A stretch of 64,000 bases of DNA from Cognatundibacterium aquatile (GTDB lineage Bacteria; Pseudomonadota; Gammaproteobacteria; Burkholderiales; Burkholderiaceae_D). The stretch lies in NCBI RefSeq assembly GCF_014699135.1, contig NZ_JACOFT010000004.1, positions 124,001 through 188,000 of the forward strand. Reading direction: 5' to 3'. This document shows, in pieces, positions 47,421 to 55,960 of this stretch. Both the position numbers and the translations under genes were made by a program. The stretch's first letter is position 1; every line of letters begins with the position of its first letter. The notes under the pieces were generated by a model. That model did no database searches. It saw nothing but the letters and a program-made list of their open reading frames with translations, and was not told the DNA's origin.

Positions 47421-47981
47421 ATGATAGAGATGCACACTATTGATTTTGAAGTTATTTTCCAACAAGCACCGATAGGAATGTGTGTCTCTCAGAACCGTAT
47501 TATTTATGCCTGTAATGACGATCTGGCGCAGATGTTTAACTATAAAAAAGAAGATCTGATCGGGCAATCTTTCCAGATACTGTATCCAAGCCCTGATGAG
47601 TTCGAGCGTACGGGCGCTCGCATCACGCCTATCATGAATGCGAAGGGCTCCTATTCTGATGAGCGCATCATGAAAAGGGCGAATCAAGAGTTATTCTGGT
47701 GCCATGTTACGGGACGAGGGTTGCGAAAAAATGAGCCGCACGCGGCCGGTATATGGACATTTGAAGACCTGAGCGCAAAGCGCCCCGTGAGCGCTGAGCT
47801 CACGCCGAGAGAGAGGGAGATTGCAGCCCTGCTAGTCGAGGGTAAGACCAGTAAATTGATCGCCAGACAGATTTCATTAAGTCCAAGAACCGTTGAAATG
47901 CACAGAGCGAAGCTGATGAAGAAATTTTCTGCAGCAACATCAAGCGAGCTTGTGCACAAGCTACTGGGAATTATGCGTTGA
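47421..47981 (+). CDS. PAS and LuxR-type HTH transcriptional regulator
   Basis: A 186-residue regulator with an N-terminal PAS domain (about 8-115; I-F-Q-Q-A-P-I-G-M-C-V and N-D-D-L-A-Q-M-F-N-Y) and a C-terminal LuxR/GerE helix-turn-helix (about 125-183; L-T-P-R-E-R-E-I-A-A-L-L and S-P-R-T-V-E-M-H-R-A-K-L-M-K-K). It lacks a response-regulator receiver domain. It is divergent from scoAB, so control of acetoacetate use is the likely role. A second ATG at 47430 is also possible. The PAS ligand is unknown. Confidence 0.9.
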   Translation: MIEMHTIDFEVIFQQAPIGMCVSQNRIIYACNDDLAQMFNYKKEDLIGQSFQILYPSPDEFERTGARITPIMNAKGSYSDERIMKRANQELFWCHVTGRGLRKNEPHAAGIWTFEDLSAKRPVSAELTPREREIAALLVEGKTSKLIARQISLSPRTVEMHRAKLMKKFSAATSSELVHKLLGIMR

Positions 47982-48283
47982 TCTGTTCGTCGGTAGTCGA
48001 GTGTAAAGCAGGTGCTTAGCTGATACTGGCGATTTGAATAACTTGGGATGCTGGCGAAGGTAGTGAGGTTATTCATCTGTCAGTAACAGAATTGTCCATC
48101 GTTTTTTATCAAACGAAATGCACTCTGAAATCTGACAGGCTGATGATTTGTAGATCGCTTGAATGTAGAGACTGATTACCGGAATTGCCGCCAAAAGTCT
48201 CGCCGGTGAAGAATGAATGCTTACTTTTTGACTCGTATGAGTTAGGGGTGTTGACCTTACTCACACGAGATCAATGAAATCAG
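47982..48283. other. Intergenic region, nothing recognised
   Basis: 302 bp between the convergent PAS-LuxR and SDR genes. I see no gene, no clear terminator and no repeat shared with other parts of the window. Confidence 0.5.
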
Positions 48284-49060
48284 TTACTGCACACTCATTC
48301 CATCATCTGCCGTTACGATTGCGCCGTTCAGGAAGCGGGATTCTTCTGCTGCCAACAATAACAACAGACCATCAAGGTCTTCTGGTGTGCCTACACGCTT
48401 GCGGGGCAGCATTTCTATCAGTTTCTGTCCTTGCTCGGTATCGAAATATTCCTGATTGATTTCTGTTGAAATATATCCGGGGCAAATCGCATTGACGTTG
48501 ATGCCGTATTTACCCCATTCGACTGCCATTGCTTTCGTCATATGTATGACGGCGGCTTTGCTCATGCAATAGATACCAATTTGTGGCAACACGCGCAGAC
48601 CCGCGACTGAGGCGATGTTGATAATGCGGTGTTGTTTTCTTTGATCGCCTTTATATCTGGCGATCATCCGTTTTGCTGTTTCCTGCGCAACAAAGAATGA
48701 ACCTCGTTGATTGGTGTCCATTACATAGTTGTAATCGTCGGGGGTAACGTCGACCAGACGTTGCGTCGTTGATACACCTGAGTTATTGATCAGAATATCG
48801 ATAGGGCCAGCTTCCGTTTCAGCATGGGCTATCGCTGATTTGATGCTCGCATAGTCTGTCACATCCAGCGCAACGACGTGGGCTGCACCACCATCGGCTT
48901 CAATTTCTGCGCGTAATTCTTTCAGTCTGTCAACGCGTCGTGAGGCAAGTACCACCTGTGCGCCAGCTTTTGCCAGCACTTTCGCAAAGCGAGCACCTAG
49001 GCCACTCGATGCACCGGTAATCAGTGCAACTTTTCCTTCAAAATTAATTTCTATTCCCAT
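48284..49060 (-). CDS. Short-chain dehydrogenase/reductase
   Basis: A 258-residue classical SDR. The cofactor motif is T-G-A-S-S-G-L-G (15-22), with R-R following strand 2, which suggests NADP(H). The N-N-S-G motif lies near 92, and the catalytic residues are Ser151, Tyr164 and Lys168 (Y-C-M-S-K). The frame extends five codons upstream to a TTG, but CAGGAGA supports the ATG at 49060. Neighbours act in fatty-acid and ketone metabolism, so a 3-hydroxyacyl or related substrate is plausible. Confidence 0.88.
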   Translation of the reverse strand: MGIEINFEGKVALITGASSGLGARFAKVLAKAGAQVVLASRRVDRLKELRAEIEADGGAAHVVALDVTDYASIKSAIAHAETEAGPIDILINNSGVSTTQRLVDVTPDDYNYVMDTNQRGSFFVAQETAKRMIARYKGDQRKQHRIINIASVAGLRVLPQIGIYCMSKAAVIHMTKAMAVEWGKYGINVNAICPGYISTEINQEYFDTEQGQKLIEMLPRKRVGTPEDLDGLLLLLAAEESRFLNGAIVTADDGMSVQ

Positions 49061-49375
49061 CAGTATCTCCTGCAAAAATTTGGATAAACTCAGTATTCTG
49101 TTTAATGCACTATCATGACATACAGCGTCTTTCTGTGTTACCCAGAATTTAGCACGCCCCGTCTTTTCATTGATAGTTCGTAGAGATTCATCGCTTTAAT
49201 TGATGCATGCTAAACACTGCTCTGCGATAATTATCTTTCGCCAACACTCAGTACCAGCTTTTCGCAATGGATGTCTTCATCTAATCGGCTGCTTGCGCAA
49301 TGGCAGATCAACAGCTAACATGCGTTGATTAATTTAGCACGTTCGTTCGAAAAATATTTTAAAGCGATTACAGTC
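49061..49375. other. Divergent intergenic region, SDR / ETF-QO
   Basis: About 315 bp between divergent genes. It presumably holds both promoters, but I see no consensus hexamer pair or palindrome strong enough to call. Confidence 0.4.
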
Positions 49376-51046
49376 ATGACCCAAAACATTCTTGAACAGT
49401 ACGGTCCCCGCGATGCGATGGAGTACGATGTCGTTATTGTCGGCGGCGGTCCTGCAGGCTTGTCTGCTGCGATCAAACTCAAGCAACTCTCAGTGGAAAA
49501 AGGAAATGAAGTTTCCGTATGCGTGCTGGAAAAAGGCGGCGAGCTTGGTGCGCATATTCTTTCCGGGGCGGTAATGGATCCAGAGGCGCTGAGTGAGCTT
49601 TTTCCTGACTGGAAAGAGCTTGGCGCCCCTCTGAATACGGAAGTGACTGAAGACCGTTTTTTATTTTTATCTGAAACCAAGGCTTATAAAACACCAAACT
49701 GGATGTTGCCTGCCTGTTTCCAAAATCATGGAAACTATGTAATTTCGCTGGCCAACGTCGTGCGTTGGCTTGGGCAGCAGGCTGAAGCATTGGGTGTTGA
49801 GATTTTCCCGGGCTTTCCGGCTGCAGAAATCCTGTATAACGACGATGGCTCGGTAAAAGGAGTTGCGACCGGCAATATGGGCGTAAATCGTGAAGGTGAA
49901 CCAGGTCCGGCATTCCAGCTTGGTATGGAGTTGCATGCAAAATATACTTTGTTTGCTGAAGGTGCACGTGGACATCTTGGTAAACAACTGATCGCAAAAT
50001 ATGCGCTGGATGCAGGTAAAGACCCTCAGACTTATGGTATCGGTATTAAAGAATTGTGGGAAATTGACCCGGCTAAGCATAAGCCGGGTCTGGTAATTCA
50101 CACGGCTGGATGGCCGCTGGATAACGCTACCTATGGTGGTTCTTTCCTGTATCACCTGGAAAATAACCAGGTCGCAGTCGGTTATGTGGTTGGGCTTGGA
50201 TATGAAAATCCATATCTCTCGCCGTACGAAGAATTTCAGCGTTATAAAACGCATCCGGAAATCCGTCAGTTCTTTGAAGGGGGCAAGCGGATTGCGTACG
50301 GTGCGCGTGCGATTACAGCGGGTGGCTTGCAGTCATTGCCTAAGCTGACTTTTCCAGGCGGTGCATTAATCGGTTGTGATGCCGGTTTCCTGAACGCCAG
50401 CCGCATCAAAGGTAGTCACGCTGCGATCAAGACAGGGATGTTAGCTGCAAATGCGGTGTTTGATGCTTTAGGTGAAAATCGCCAATACGATGAAGTGACT
50501 GCATACAGTGCAGCTTTTGAGGCATCTTGGTTGCATGAGGAATTGCATAAAGCACGTAATTTCAAACCATCCATGAGTAAAGGCTTGGTACTCGGCACAT
50601 TAATGGTCGGAATTGATCAGGTCGTTTTTGGTGGCAAAGCACCGTGGACCTTGAGACATACGCATGCCGATCACGAGTGTTTGCGTCCAGCTTCTGAGTT
50701 TCAGCCAATCAATTATCCGAAGCCGGATGGCAAGCTGACTTTTGATCGCTTATCTTCTGTGTTTATCTCCAACACGAATCATGCAGAAGATCAACCTATC
50801 CATCTGACTTTGAAAAATAGTAACGTTCCGGTTGACGTGAATCTGGCGAAATATGCGGGGCCAGAAGCGCGTTACTGCCCAGCAGGAGTCTACGAATTTA
50901 CGAAGACAGATGATGGTAAGGATCGCTTGCAGATCAATTCACAAAACTGTGTTCATTGTAAGACTTGTGATATTAAAGATCCGACGCAAAACATCGTGTG
51001 GGTCACCCCTGAGGGCGGTGGTGGACCGAATTATCCGAACATGTAA
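49376..51046 (+). CDS. Electron transfer flavoprotein-ubiquinone oxidoreductase
   Basis: A 556-residue membrane-associated flavoprotein passing electrons from ETF, hence from acyl-CoA dehydrogenases, to ubiquinone. The FAD motif is V-V-I-V-G-G-G-P-A-G-L-S-A-A. The central part has G-G-S-F-L-Y-H, and a 4Fe-4S domain at the end carries R-Y-C-P-A-G-V-Y-E-F and C-V-H-C-K-T-C-D-I-K-D-P. The tail G-G-G-G-P-N-Y-P-N-M is family-typical. ATG 49376 is chosen; an upstream TTG at 49325 adds 17 unlike residues. The etfAB genes are not in the window. Confidence 0.96.
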   Translation: MTQNILEQYGPRDAMEYDVVIVGGGPAGLSAAIKLKQLSVEKGNEVSVCVLEKGGELGAHILSGAVMDPEALSELFPDWKELGAPLNTEVTEDRFLFLSETKAYKTPNWMLPACFQNHGNYVISLANVVRWLGQQAEALGVEIFPGFPAAEILYNDDGSVKGVATGNMGVNREGEPGPAFQLGMELHAKYTLFAEGARGHLGKQLIAKYALDAGKDPQTYGIGIKELWEIDPAKHKPGLVIHTAGWPLDNATYGGSFLYHLENNQVAVGYVVGLGYENPYLSPYEEFQRYKTHPEIRQFFEGGKRIAYGARAITAGGLQSLPKLTFPGGALIGCDAGFLNASRIKGSHAAIKTGMLAANAVFDALGENRQYDEVTAYSAAFEASWLHEELHKARNFKPSMSKGLVLGTLMVGIDQVVFGGKAPWTLRHTHADHECLRPASEFQPINYPKPDGKLTFDRLSSVFISNTNHAEDQPIHLTLKNSNVPVDVNLAKYAGPEARYCPAGVYEFTKTDDGKDRLQINSQNCVHCKTCDIKDPTQNIVWVTPEGGGGPNYPNM

Positions 51047-51051
51047 AACTG

Positions 51052-51090
51052 AAAAAGCCGCTATTTTGAAATAGCGGCTTTTTCTTTTTA
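51052..51090. terminator. Terminator after ETF-QO (bidirectional)
   Basis: AAAAAGCCGCTATT (51052-51065) pairs with AATAGCGGCTTTTT (51070-51083), followed by more T. It lies between the convergent ETF-QO and 3-hydroxybutyrate dehydrogenase genes. Confidence 0.92.
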
Positions 51091-51115
51091 TTTAATATGT
51101 CGCAAAAATACTTTG

Positions 51116-51910
51116 TTATTGCGCCACCCATCCACCATCCATGTTCCAGGCGACACCTCTGATCTGACTTCCTGCATCGCTGCAGAAAAACACTGCCAGA
51201 GCCCCCAGTTGTTCCGGAGTCACGAATTCTCCTGACGGCTGCTTTTCCGCGAGCAGCGCTTTTTTTGCCACTTCATTGCTGATGTTGTCTCGCTCGGCGC
51301 GGGCATCAACCTGTTTTTGTACTAATGGCGTCAGTACCCATCCCGGGCAAATCGCGTTACAGGTAATTCCCGTTTGCGCGTTTTCGAGCGCCGTTGTTTT
51401 TGTTAGCCCGATCAAGCCATGTTTAGCGGCAACATACGCAGACTTCTGTGCTGACGCGACCAACCCGTGCACCGACGCCAGGTTAATGATGCGCCCCCAG
51501 TTTTTTTTCTTCATATACGGTAATGCCAGCCTTGTCGTATGGAAGCAGGAGGTCAGATTAATCGCAATAATGGCATCCCATTTTTCGACCGGAAAATCTT
51601 CAATGTTGGCGACATATTGAATGCCGGCATTATTCACCAGTATGTCGACACCACCAAATGTTGTGCTGGCAAATGCCATCAAGGCGGTAATCTCGCTGGC
51701 TTTACTCATATCGGCATTGTGATAAGCCGTTTTGACGCTGAATTTTTCTTCAGTGGCTTTCTGAATTGCCTGAATCTCATTTGGATCACCAAAGCCGTTA
51801 AATACAATGTTTGCGCCCGCGGCAGCGAGAGAATGCGCGATACCCAAGCCGATTCCTGAAGTTGAGCCCGTTACCAGTGCTGTTTTTCCACGTAAAAAAG
51901 ATGCTTGCAT
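51116..51910 (-). CDS. 3-Hydroxybutyrate dehydrogenase
   Basis: A 264-residue SDR oxidising D-3-hydroxybutyrate to acetoacetate with NAD. T-G-S-T-S-G-I-G-L-G-I-A (14-25), F-N-G-F-G-D, N-N-A-G-I-Q-Y-V and the catalytic Ser146, Tyr159, Lys163 (S-A-Y-V-A-A-K-H-G) match the bacterial enzymes, as does the A-W-N-M-D-G-G-W-V-A-Q end. The product acetoacetate would be activated by ScoAB encoded 5 kb away. The start at 51910 has the Shine-Dalgarno CAGGAG; an ATG five codons earlier overlaps it. Confidence 0.93.
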   Translation of the reverse strand: MQASFLRGKTALVTGSTSGIGLGIAHSLAAAGANIVFNGFGDPNEIQAIQKATEEKFSVKTAYHNADMSKASEITALMAFASTTFGGVDILVNNAGIQYVANIEDFPVEKWDAIIAINLTSCFHTTRLALPYMKKKNWGRIINLASVHGLVASAQKSAYVAAKHGLIGLTKTTALENAQTGITCNAICPGWVLTPLVQKQVDARAERDNISNEVAKKALLAEKQPSGEFVTPEQLGALAVFFCSDAGSQIRGVAWNMDGGWVAQ

Positions 51911-52039
51911 GTTGACTCCTGACATTAGTTATATAAAAAAGCATGCGTAACAAAGCGAATGTGAATGATTTTAAGCGTAACGATCGGTAAAATGTGAGTT
52001 ACTAGCAGTAGTAAAAATACTATCTCAGAGGAATGCCTC

Positions 52040-52909
52040 ATGCAGCCAAGGCGCAATACCGTTCAATGCTTGTCTCCATCGGGGCTGCATACCATGTCCT
52101 ACAAAGAGTGGGGGGATCCTGCTAATGCCGATGTACTGATCTGCGTGCATGGTGTGACGCGGGTTGCCGACGATTTTGATGCTGTCGCGCTATCTTTGTC
52201 TTCGCATTACCGGGTTGTCTGTCCAGATGTTGTCGGTCGCGGCTATTCTGGCCGACTGCGCAATCCCTTGCACTATCAGTTGCCGCAATACGTCAGTGAC
52301 ATGGTGACCTTGCTGGCCCGTTTGCAGGCAACAACTGTCGATTGGCTCGGTACCTCGATGGGCGGGCTGATAGGAATGGGAATTGCTTCGTTGGAAGGTA
52401 ACCCGATACGTAAGCTGATCTTGAATGATGTGGGGCCGGCGCTCAATCCTGAGGCTTTATTACGAATCGGCACTTACATTGGTGAGGATTTACAGTTCCG
52501 TACTTTCGAAGAGGCTGCCGCGTACATTAAGACGATTTCGCTTTCATTTGGTGAGCATACTGAGGCTCAGTGGAGTAAATTGGTACATGATGTCTTGCGC
52601 CAGACTTCCGATGGTCATTGGCGCAAGCATTATGATCTGTCATTGGCGGAAGTGTTTAAGGCGACGACGCCGGAAATGATCGCTGCAGGGCAGGCGATGC
52701 TTTGGGCTGCTTATGATGCGATTCGTTGCGAAACCTTACTGGTGCGCGGTGCTGAATCTGATTTGCTGACAGCAGATACTGCGCTTGCAATGACGAAGCG
52801 CGGCCCATGTGCGCAGTTGATAGAAGTGCCCCACGTCGGGCATGCCCCAACTTTTGTCAGTGAAGAGCAAATCAAACTGGTGCGTGATTTTTTGTTAAAT
52901 GAAAAATAG
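52040..52909 (+). CDS. Alpha/beta-fold hydrolase
   Basis: A 289-residue cytoplasmic hydrolase. The oxyanion motif C-V-H-G-V-T is at 36-40, the nucleophile elbow G-T-S-M-G-G places Ser106, an acid is near A-E-S-D-L-L, and the catalytic His lies in H-V-G-H-A-P-T-F near the C-terminus. AGAGGA precedes the ATG. It is divergent from 3-hydroxybutyrate dehydrogenase and 8 bp before the RidA gene. The substrate could be an ester such as a 3-hydroxybutyrate oligomer, but that is a guess from context. Confidence 0.88.
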   Translation: MQPRRNTVQCLSPSGLHTMSYKEWGDPANADVLICVHGVTRVADDFDAVALSLSSHYRVVCPDVVGRGYSGRLRNPLHYQLPQYVSDMVTLLARLQATTVDWLGTSMGGLIGMGIASLEGNPIRKLILNDVGPALNPEALLRIGTYIGEDLQFRTFEEAAAYIKTISLSFGEHTEAQWSKLVHDVLRQTSDGHWRKHYDLSLAEVFKATTPEMIAAGQAMLWAAYDAIRCETLLVRGAESDLLTADTALAMTKRGPCAQLIEVPHVGHAPTFVSEEQIKLVRDFLLNEK

Positions 52910-52917
52910 AGTGAATG

Positions 52918-53268
52918 ATGGAAATAAAGAGATTGCACGTTGGTAAGCGCTTATCTGAAGTGGCGATATGTAACGGCATTGTTTATCTGGCGGGGCAGAT
53001 CCCGGAAGATGTGAGTCAGGGCATTGCTGGCCAGACTAAAGAGGTACTCGGTCATGTCGATCGCCTGTTGTCGGAGGCAGGGAGTGATAAATCTCGGATA
53101 CTCTCTTGTCAGATTTTTTTGACTGACATCAGTCAAATTGGCGAGATGAATACTGTCTGGGATGAGTGGGTTGCAGAAAATAATTCACCGCCACGTGCGA
53201 CCGTAGAAGCCCGACTTGCCAATCCTGATTGGTTGATAGAAATCGTTGTAACAGCAGCGCAAAAATAA
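52918..53268 (+). CDS. RidA-family (YjgF/UK114) protein
   Basis: A 116-residue protein of the Rid family, small trimeric enzymes that hydrolyse reactive enamine/imine intermediates. V-Y-L-A-G-Q-I-P-E near residue 23 and P-P-R-A-T-V-E-A-R-L-A with the conserved Arg are present. The tail I-E-I-V-V-T-A-A is shortened. It resembles the Rid4-7 type groups more than canonical RidA. Two adjacent ATGs (52915 and 52918) are possible. relA follows after 8 bp. Confidence 0.88.
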   Translation: MEIKRLHVGKRLSEVAICNGIVYLAGQIPEDVSQGIAGQTKEVLGHVDRLLSEAGSDKSRILSCQIFLTDISQIGEMNTVWDEWVAENNSPPRATVEARLANPDWLIEIVVTAAQK

Positions 53269-53276
53269 AGAATTGT

Positions 53277-55511
53277 ATGGTATCGACATCAGTTGCCGCA
53301 TCAGAATCTCAGTTGTTGGAAGGTCTGTCAGAAGCAGAGAAAGATAGACTTATTTCTGCACTCGAATTTGTTACGCCGTTTTATGCGGAAAAAGACGTAA
53401 TTACCGGACAGAATGCATTGCAGTTTGTGCGTGGAGTGGCTTCCACACTGGCGATGTTGCGCACTGATATAGACTCACGTATTGCTGCTTTATTGTTCGA
53501 ATTGCCTGAATTAAGCCCGATCGCGGCCGAGCAAATCGAAGTCCGCTACGGACAAGAGATTGCAGATCTGGTCAGCGGCATCCGGCGTCTGATGAAACTC
53601 CGGGAGACCGCGTTAACCCATCATGATGTCGGTCATGGCAAGGATGCGGCCGAGAAAGCTGCAGCGCAGATGGAAACGTTGCGCAAAATGATGTTGGCAA
53701 TGGCAACCGATATGCGAGTGGTGTTGATCAGGTTGGCGTCGAGGGTCACTACTTTGCGCTATTTTGCCGAGTGCAAGCGCGAAGACAGCGCTACACAGCA
53801 ATATGCCAGCGAGACGATGAACCTGTATGCGCCGTTGGCAAACAGGCTGGGCGTCTGGCAACTGAAGTGGGAGCTTGAGGATTTATCTTTCCGCTTTCTC
53901 GAGCCTGCACAATACAAGCGCATAGCCAAAATGCTGGAAGAAAAGCGTGTGGAGCGCGAGAGTTTTGTTGCAACGGCATTGGCACGTTTAACCTCTGAAT
54001 TGAAAAACGCAGGTATCAAAGGCGAGGTGTCTGGCCGTCCTAAGCACATTTACAGTATCTGGAAAAAGATGAAGGGTAAGTCAGTTAATTTTGACGAACT
54101 CTATGATGTGCGTGCGTTCCGGGTCGTTGTTGATGATATTAAGGATTGTTATACCGTACTTGGACTTGTGCACAACGTCTGGGTGCCGATTCCTAAAGAA
54201 TTTGACGATTACATTTCTCGTCCAAAATCGAATGGTTATAAATCTCTGCATACAGTCGTTGTTGTTGAGGATGGCCGGCCACTTGAGGTACAGATTCGTA
54301 CGAAAGAAATGCACCAGTTCGCGGAATATGGAGTCGCTGCGCATTGGCGTTATAAAGAGAGTGGCGGCTCTAACTTCACGGCACAAGAATATGACGAAAA
54401 AATTGCCTGGCTACGACAGTTACTTGCCTGGAAAAGTGAGGTTGCTGATGCGGTTGTTGAGCACGAAGACATACAAAGAGAGTGGGTGGAAAAGCTGAAG
54501 TCTGCAAGTCTGGATGAGCGGATTTATGTTCTGACGCCGCAGGCAAGAGTGATCGAATTGCCGCGAGAGGCGACACCGGTTGATTTTGCTTATCAGTTGC
54601 ATACAGACGTCGGTCATCGTTGTCGCGGTGCCCGAGTCGATGGTGTTATGGTGCCGTTAAACACTCGTTTGCAGAATGGGCAGACCGTTGAAATCATTAC
54701 GCTGAAGGCAGGATCTGCGCAGTCTGGCCCATCGAGAGACTGGCTCCATTCTGAGTATTCGGTCAGTACTCGTACCCGTAGCAAAATTCGTGCGTGGTTT
54801 AATGTTATTGATCAGCAGGAAACCCTGGCATCGGGGCGGGCCCTGGTCGAAAAAACGTTGCAGCGTGAAGGTAAGACTGCCGTTAATCTTGAGGAGTTGG
54901 CGCGGAAGCTGGGCTTTGCCGCATTGGATGATTTGTTGCTATCTGTCGGTAAAGAAGAATTCAGTCTCAGGCAGATAGAAACCGTGCTCAGGGATAGCCC
55001 GGTCGAAATACCTGATGATCTGAATATCACCAATAAGAGTCGTGCATCAAGTGTTACGCAAGGTGCGAAATCTGGTGTGCTGGTTGTTGGAACAGATGGA
55101 TTGATGACGCAGTTGGCGCGTTGTTGTAAGCCCGCACCGCCGGACGATATCGTTGGGTTTGTCACCCGAGGTAAGGGCGTTTCCATTCACCGGCTTACCT
55201 GCAAAAACTTCGCAGAAATGCGTAATAAAGCACCCGAGCGGGTGATACAGACGACTTGGGGTGAGCACGGTAAGGATACGGTTTATCCTGTCGATATTTT
55301 TGTATTGGCGCAGGACAGGCAGGGATTGTTGCGCGATATTTCTGAGGTTTTTTCTAAGGAAAAAATTAATGTGGTTGGCGTAAATACACAGAGTGCAAAA
55401 TCGCAGGCCCGGATGTCGTTTACTGCTGAAATCGGCGGCACTTCGCAATTACAAAAAGCATTGACGACAATACGTGAAGTGAGTGGAGTGCTTGAGGTTC
55501 GGAGGCAATAA
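53277..55511 (+). CDS. relA: GTP pyrophosphokinase RelA
   Basis: A 744-residue (p)ppGpp synthetase of the stringent response, ribosome-bound and activated by uncharged tRNA. The N-terminal hydrolase-like domain reads L-L-F-E-L-P-E-L where active Rel/SpoT proteins have the metal-binding H-D-x-x-E-D, so hydrolase activity should be lost. The synthetase domain has R-P-K-H-I-Y-S-I-W-K-K-M, the RelA-type E-F-D-D-Y-I (Glu308-Asp311) and N-G-Y-K-S-L-H-T. A TGS domain (V-I-E-L-P-R-E-A-T-P-V-D-F-A-Y) and a C-terminal ACT domain follow. The start at 53277 excludes 16 codons that overlap ridA. Confidence 0.96.
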   Translation: MVSTSVAASESQLLEGLSEAEKDRLISALEFVTPFYAEKDVITGQNALQFVRGVASTLAMLRTDIDSRIAALLFELPELSPIAAEQIEVRYGQEIADLVSGIRRLMKLRETALTHHDVGHGKDAAEKAAAQMETLRKMMLAMATDMRVVLIRLASRVTTLRYFAECKREDSATQQYASETMNLYAPLANRLGVWQLKWELEDLSFRFLEPAQYKRIAKMLEEKRVERESFVATALARLTSELKNAGIKGEVSGRPKHIYSIWKKMKGKSVNFDELYDVRAFRVVVDDIKDCYTVLGLVHNVWVPIPKEFDDYISRPKSNGYKSLHTVVVVEDGRPLEVQIRTKEMHQFAEYGVAAHWRYKESGGSNFTAQEYDEKIAWLRQLLAWKSEVADAVVEHEDIQREWVEKLKSASLDERIYVLTPQARVIELPREATPVDFAYQLHTDVGHRCRGARVDGVMVPLNTRLQNGQTVEIITLKAGSAQSGPSRDWLHSEYSVSTRTRSKIRAWFNVIDQQETLASGRALVEKTLQREGKTAVNLEELARKLGFAALDDLLLSVGKEEFSLRQIETVLRDSPVEIPDDLNITNKSRASSVTQGAKSGVLVVGTDGLMTQLARCCKPAPPDDIVGFVTRGKGVSIHRLTCKNFAEMRNKAPERVIQTTWGEHGKDTVYPVDIFVLAQDRQGLLRDISEVFSKEKINVVGVNTQSAKSQARMSFTAEIGGTSQLQKALTTIREVSGVLEVRRQ

Positions 55512-55669
55512 TGCAAGCGGGGGGGGCGAATGCGGTTGGCCTCAAAGTGTTGCTGCTGGCGCTGGAATACATACGGGGAAAAATACAAGTACTTGTCCGG
55601 TTCTTAGAAAAAGTTCGGTTCAGGGCTAGTAATTGTTCGCGGGTCTCTGCTATACTTCGGTTTCTTTAG
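55511..55669 (+). CDS. Possible 52-residue ORF coupled to relA
   Basis: The ATG overlaps the relA TAA by one base (TAATG) and has a strong GGAGG Shine-Dalgarno five bases upstream. The frame reads a hydrophobic then basic peptide (starting MQAGGANAVGLKVLLLALEY) and stops in a TAG whose last two bases are the first bases of tRNA-Val. No family is recognised. The start signal is good, but a chance frame or the remnant of a longer gene is equally possible. Confidence 0.38.
   Translation: MQAGGANAVGLKVLLLALEYIRGKIQVLVRFLEKVRFRASNCSRVSAILRFL
55648..55656 (+). promoter_or_regulatory. Extended -10 promoter of tRNA-Val
   Basis: TG-C-TATACT matches an extended -10 element, ending 12 bp before the tRNA. 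I see no -35 match at 16-18 bp. Confidence 0.5.
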
Positions 55670-55744
55670 ACGCGTAGCTCAGCTGGTTAGAGCACTACCT
55701 TGACATGGTAGGGGTCGTTGGTTCGAGTCCAATCGTGTCTACCA
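55668..55744 (+). tRNA. tRNA-Val(GAC)
   Basis: 77 nt. The acceptor stem AGACGCG pairs with CGTGTCT, the anticodon loop TTGACAT gives GAC, the T-arm is GGTTCGAGTCC, and CCA is encoded. Confidence 0.97.
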
Positions 55745-55799
55745 ATGAATTTAAGAAATATAAGTATTTTTAGATAAGAGCGAGAAAGGCATCCTGGTT

Positions 55800-55844
55800 A
55801 TGACACCGCGAACTACCACGCAAATGGTTTGGGAGCGACTCTAG
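55800..55844 (+). CDS. Threonine-rich leader peptide of thrS
   Basis: A 14-codon frame MTPRTTTQMVWERL ending in TAG. Four residues are Thr, encoded by ACA, ACT, ACC and ACG, three of them consecutive. GAGAAAGG (55782-55789) is a usable Shine-Dalgarno 10 bases upstream. It is followed by a possible antiterminator and an intrinsic terminator before thrS, so ribosome stalling at Thr codons could control threonyl-tRNA synthetase expression. Confidence 0.65.
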   Translation: MTPRTTTQMVWERL

Positions 55845-55852
55845 TCGAGGAT

Positions 55853-55904
55853 CTTTTTCGTCTGTATCAAATTTGAAAAAGCACGGCTAGCCGTGCTTTT
55901 TTTT
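55853..55904 (+). promoter_or_regulatory. Antiterminator/terminator of the thrS attenuator
   Basis: The terminator is AAAAAGCACGGC (55876-55887) with GCCGTGCTTTTT (55890-55901) and a T-tract to 55904. CTTTTTC (55853-55859) can instead pair with GAAAAAG (55875-55881), which removes the terminator's 5' arm. The two structures exclude each other. Confidence 0.7.
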
Positions 55905-55960
55905 CGTCTTTATTTTCTAATCGCAAATTTCGGCAAACTTCTGCCACTATGGAGAGTGAC

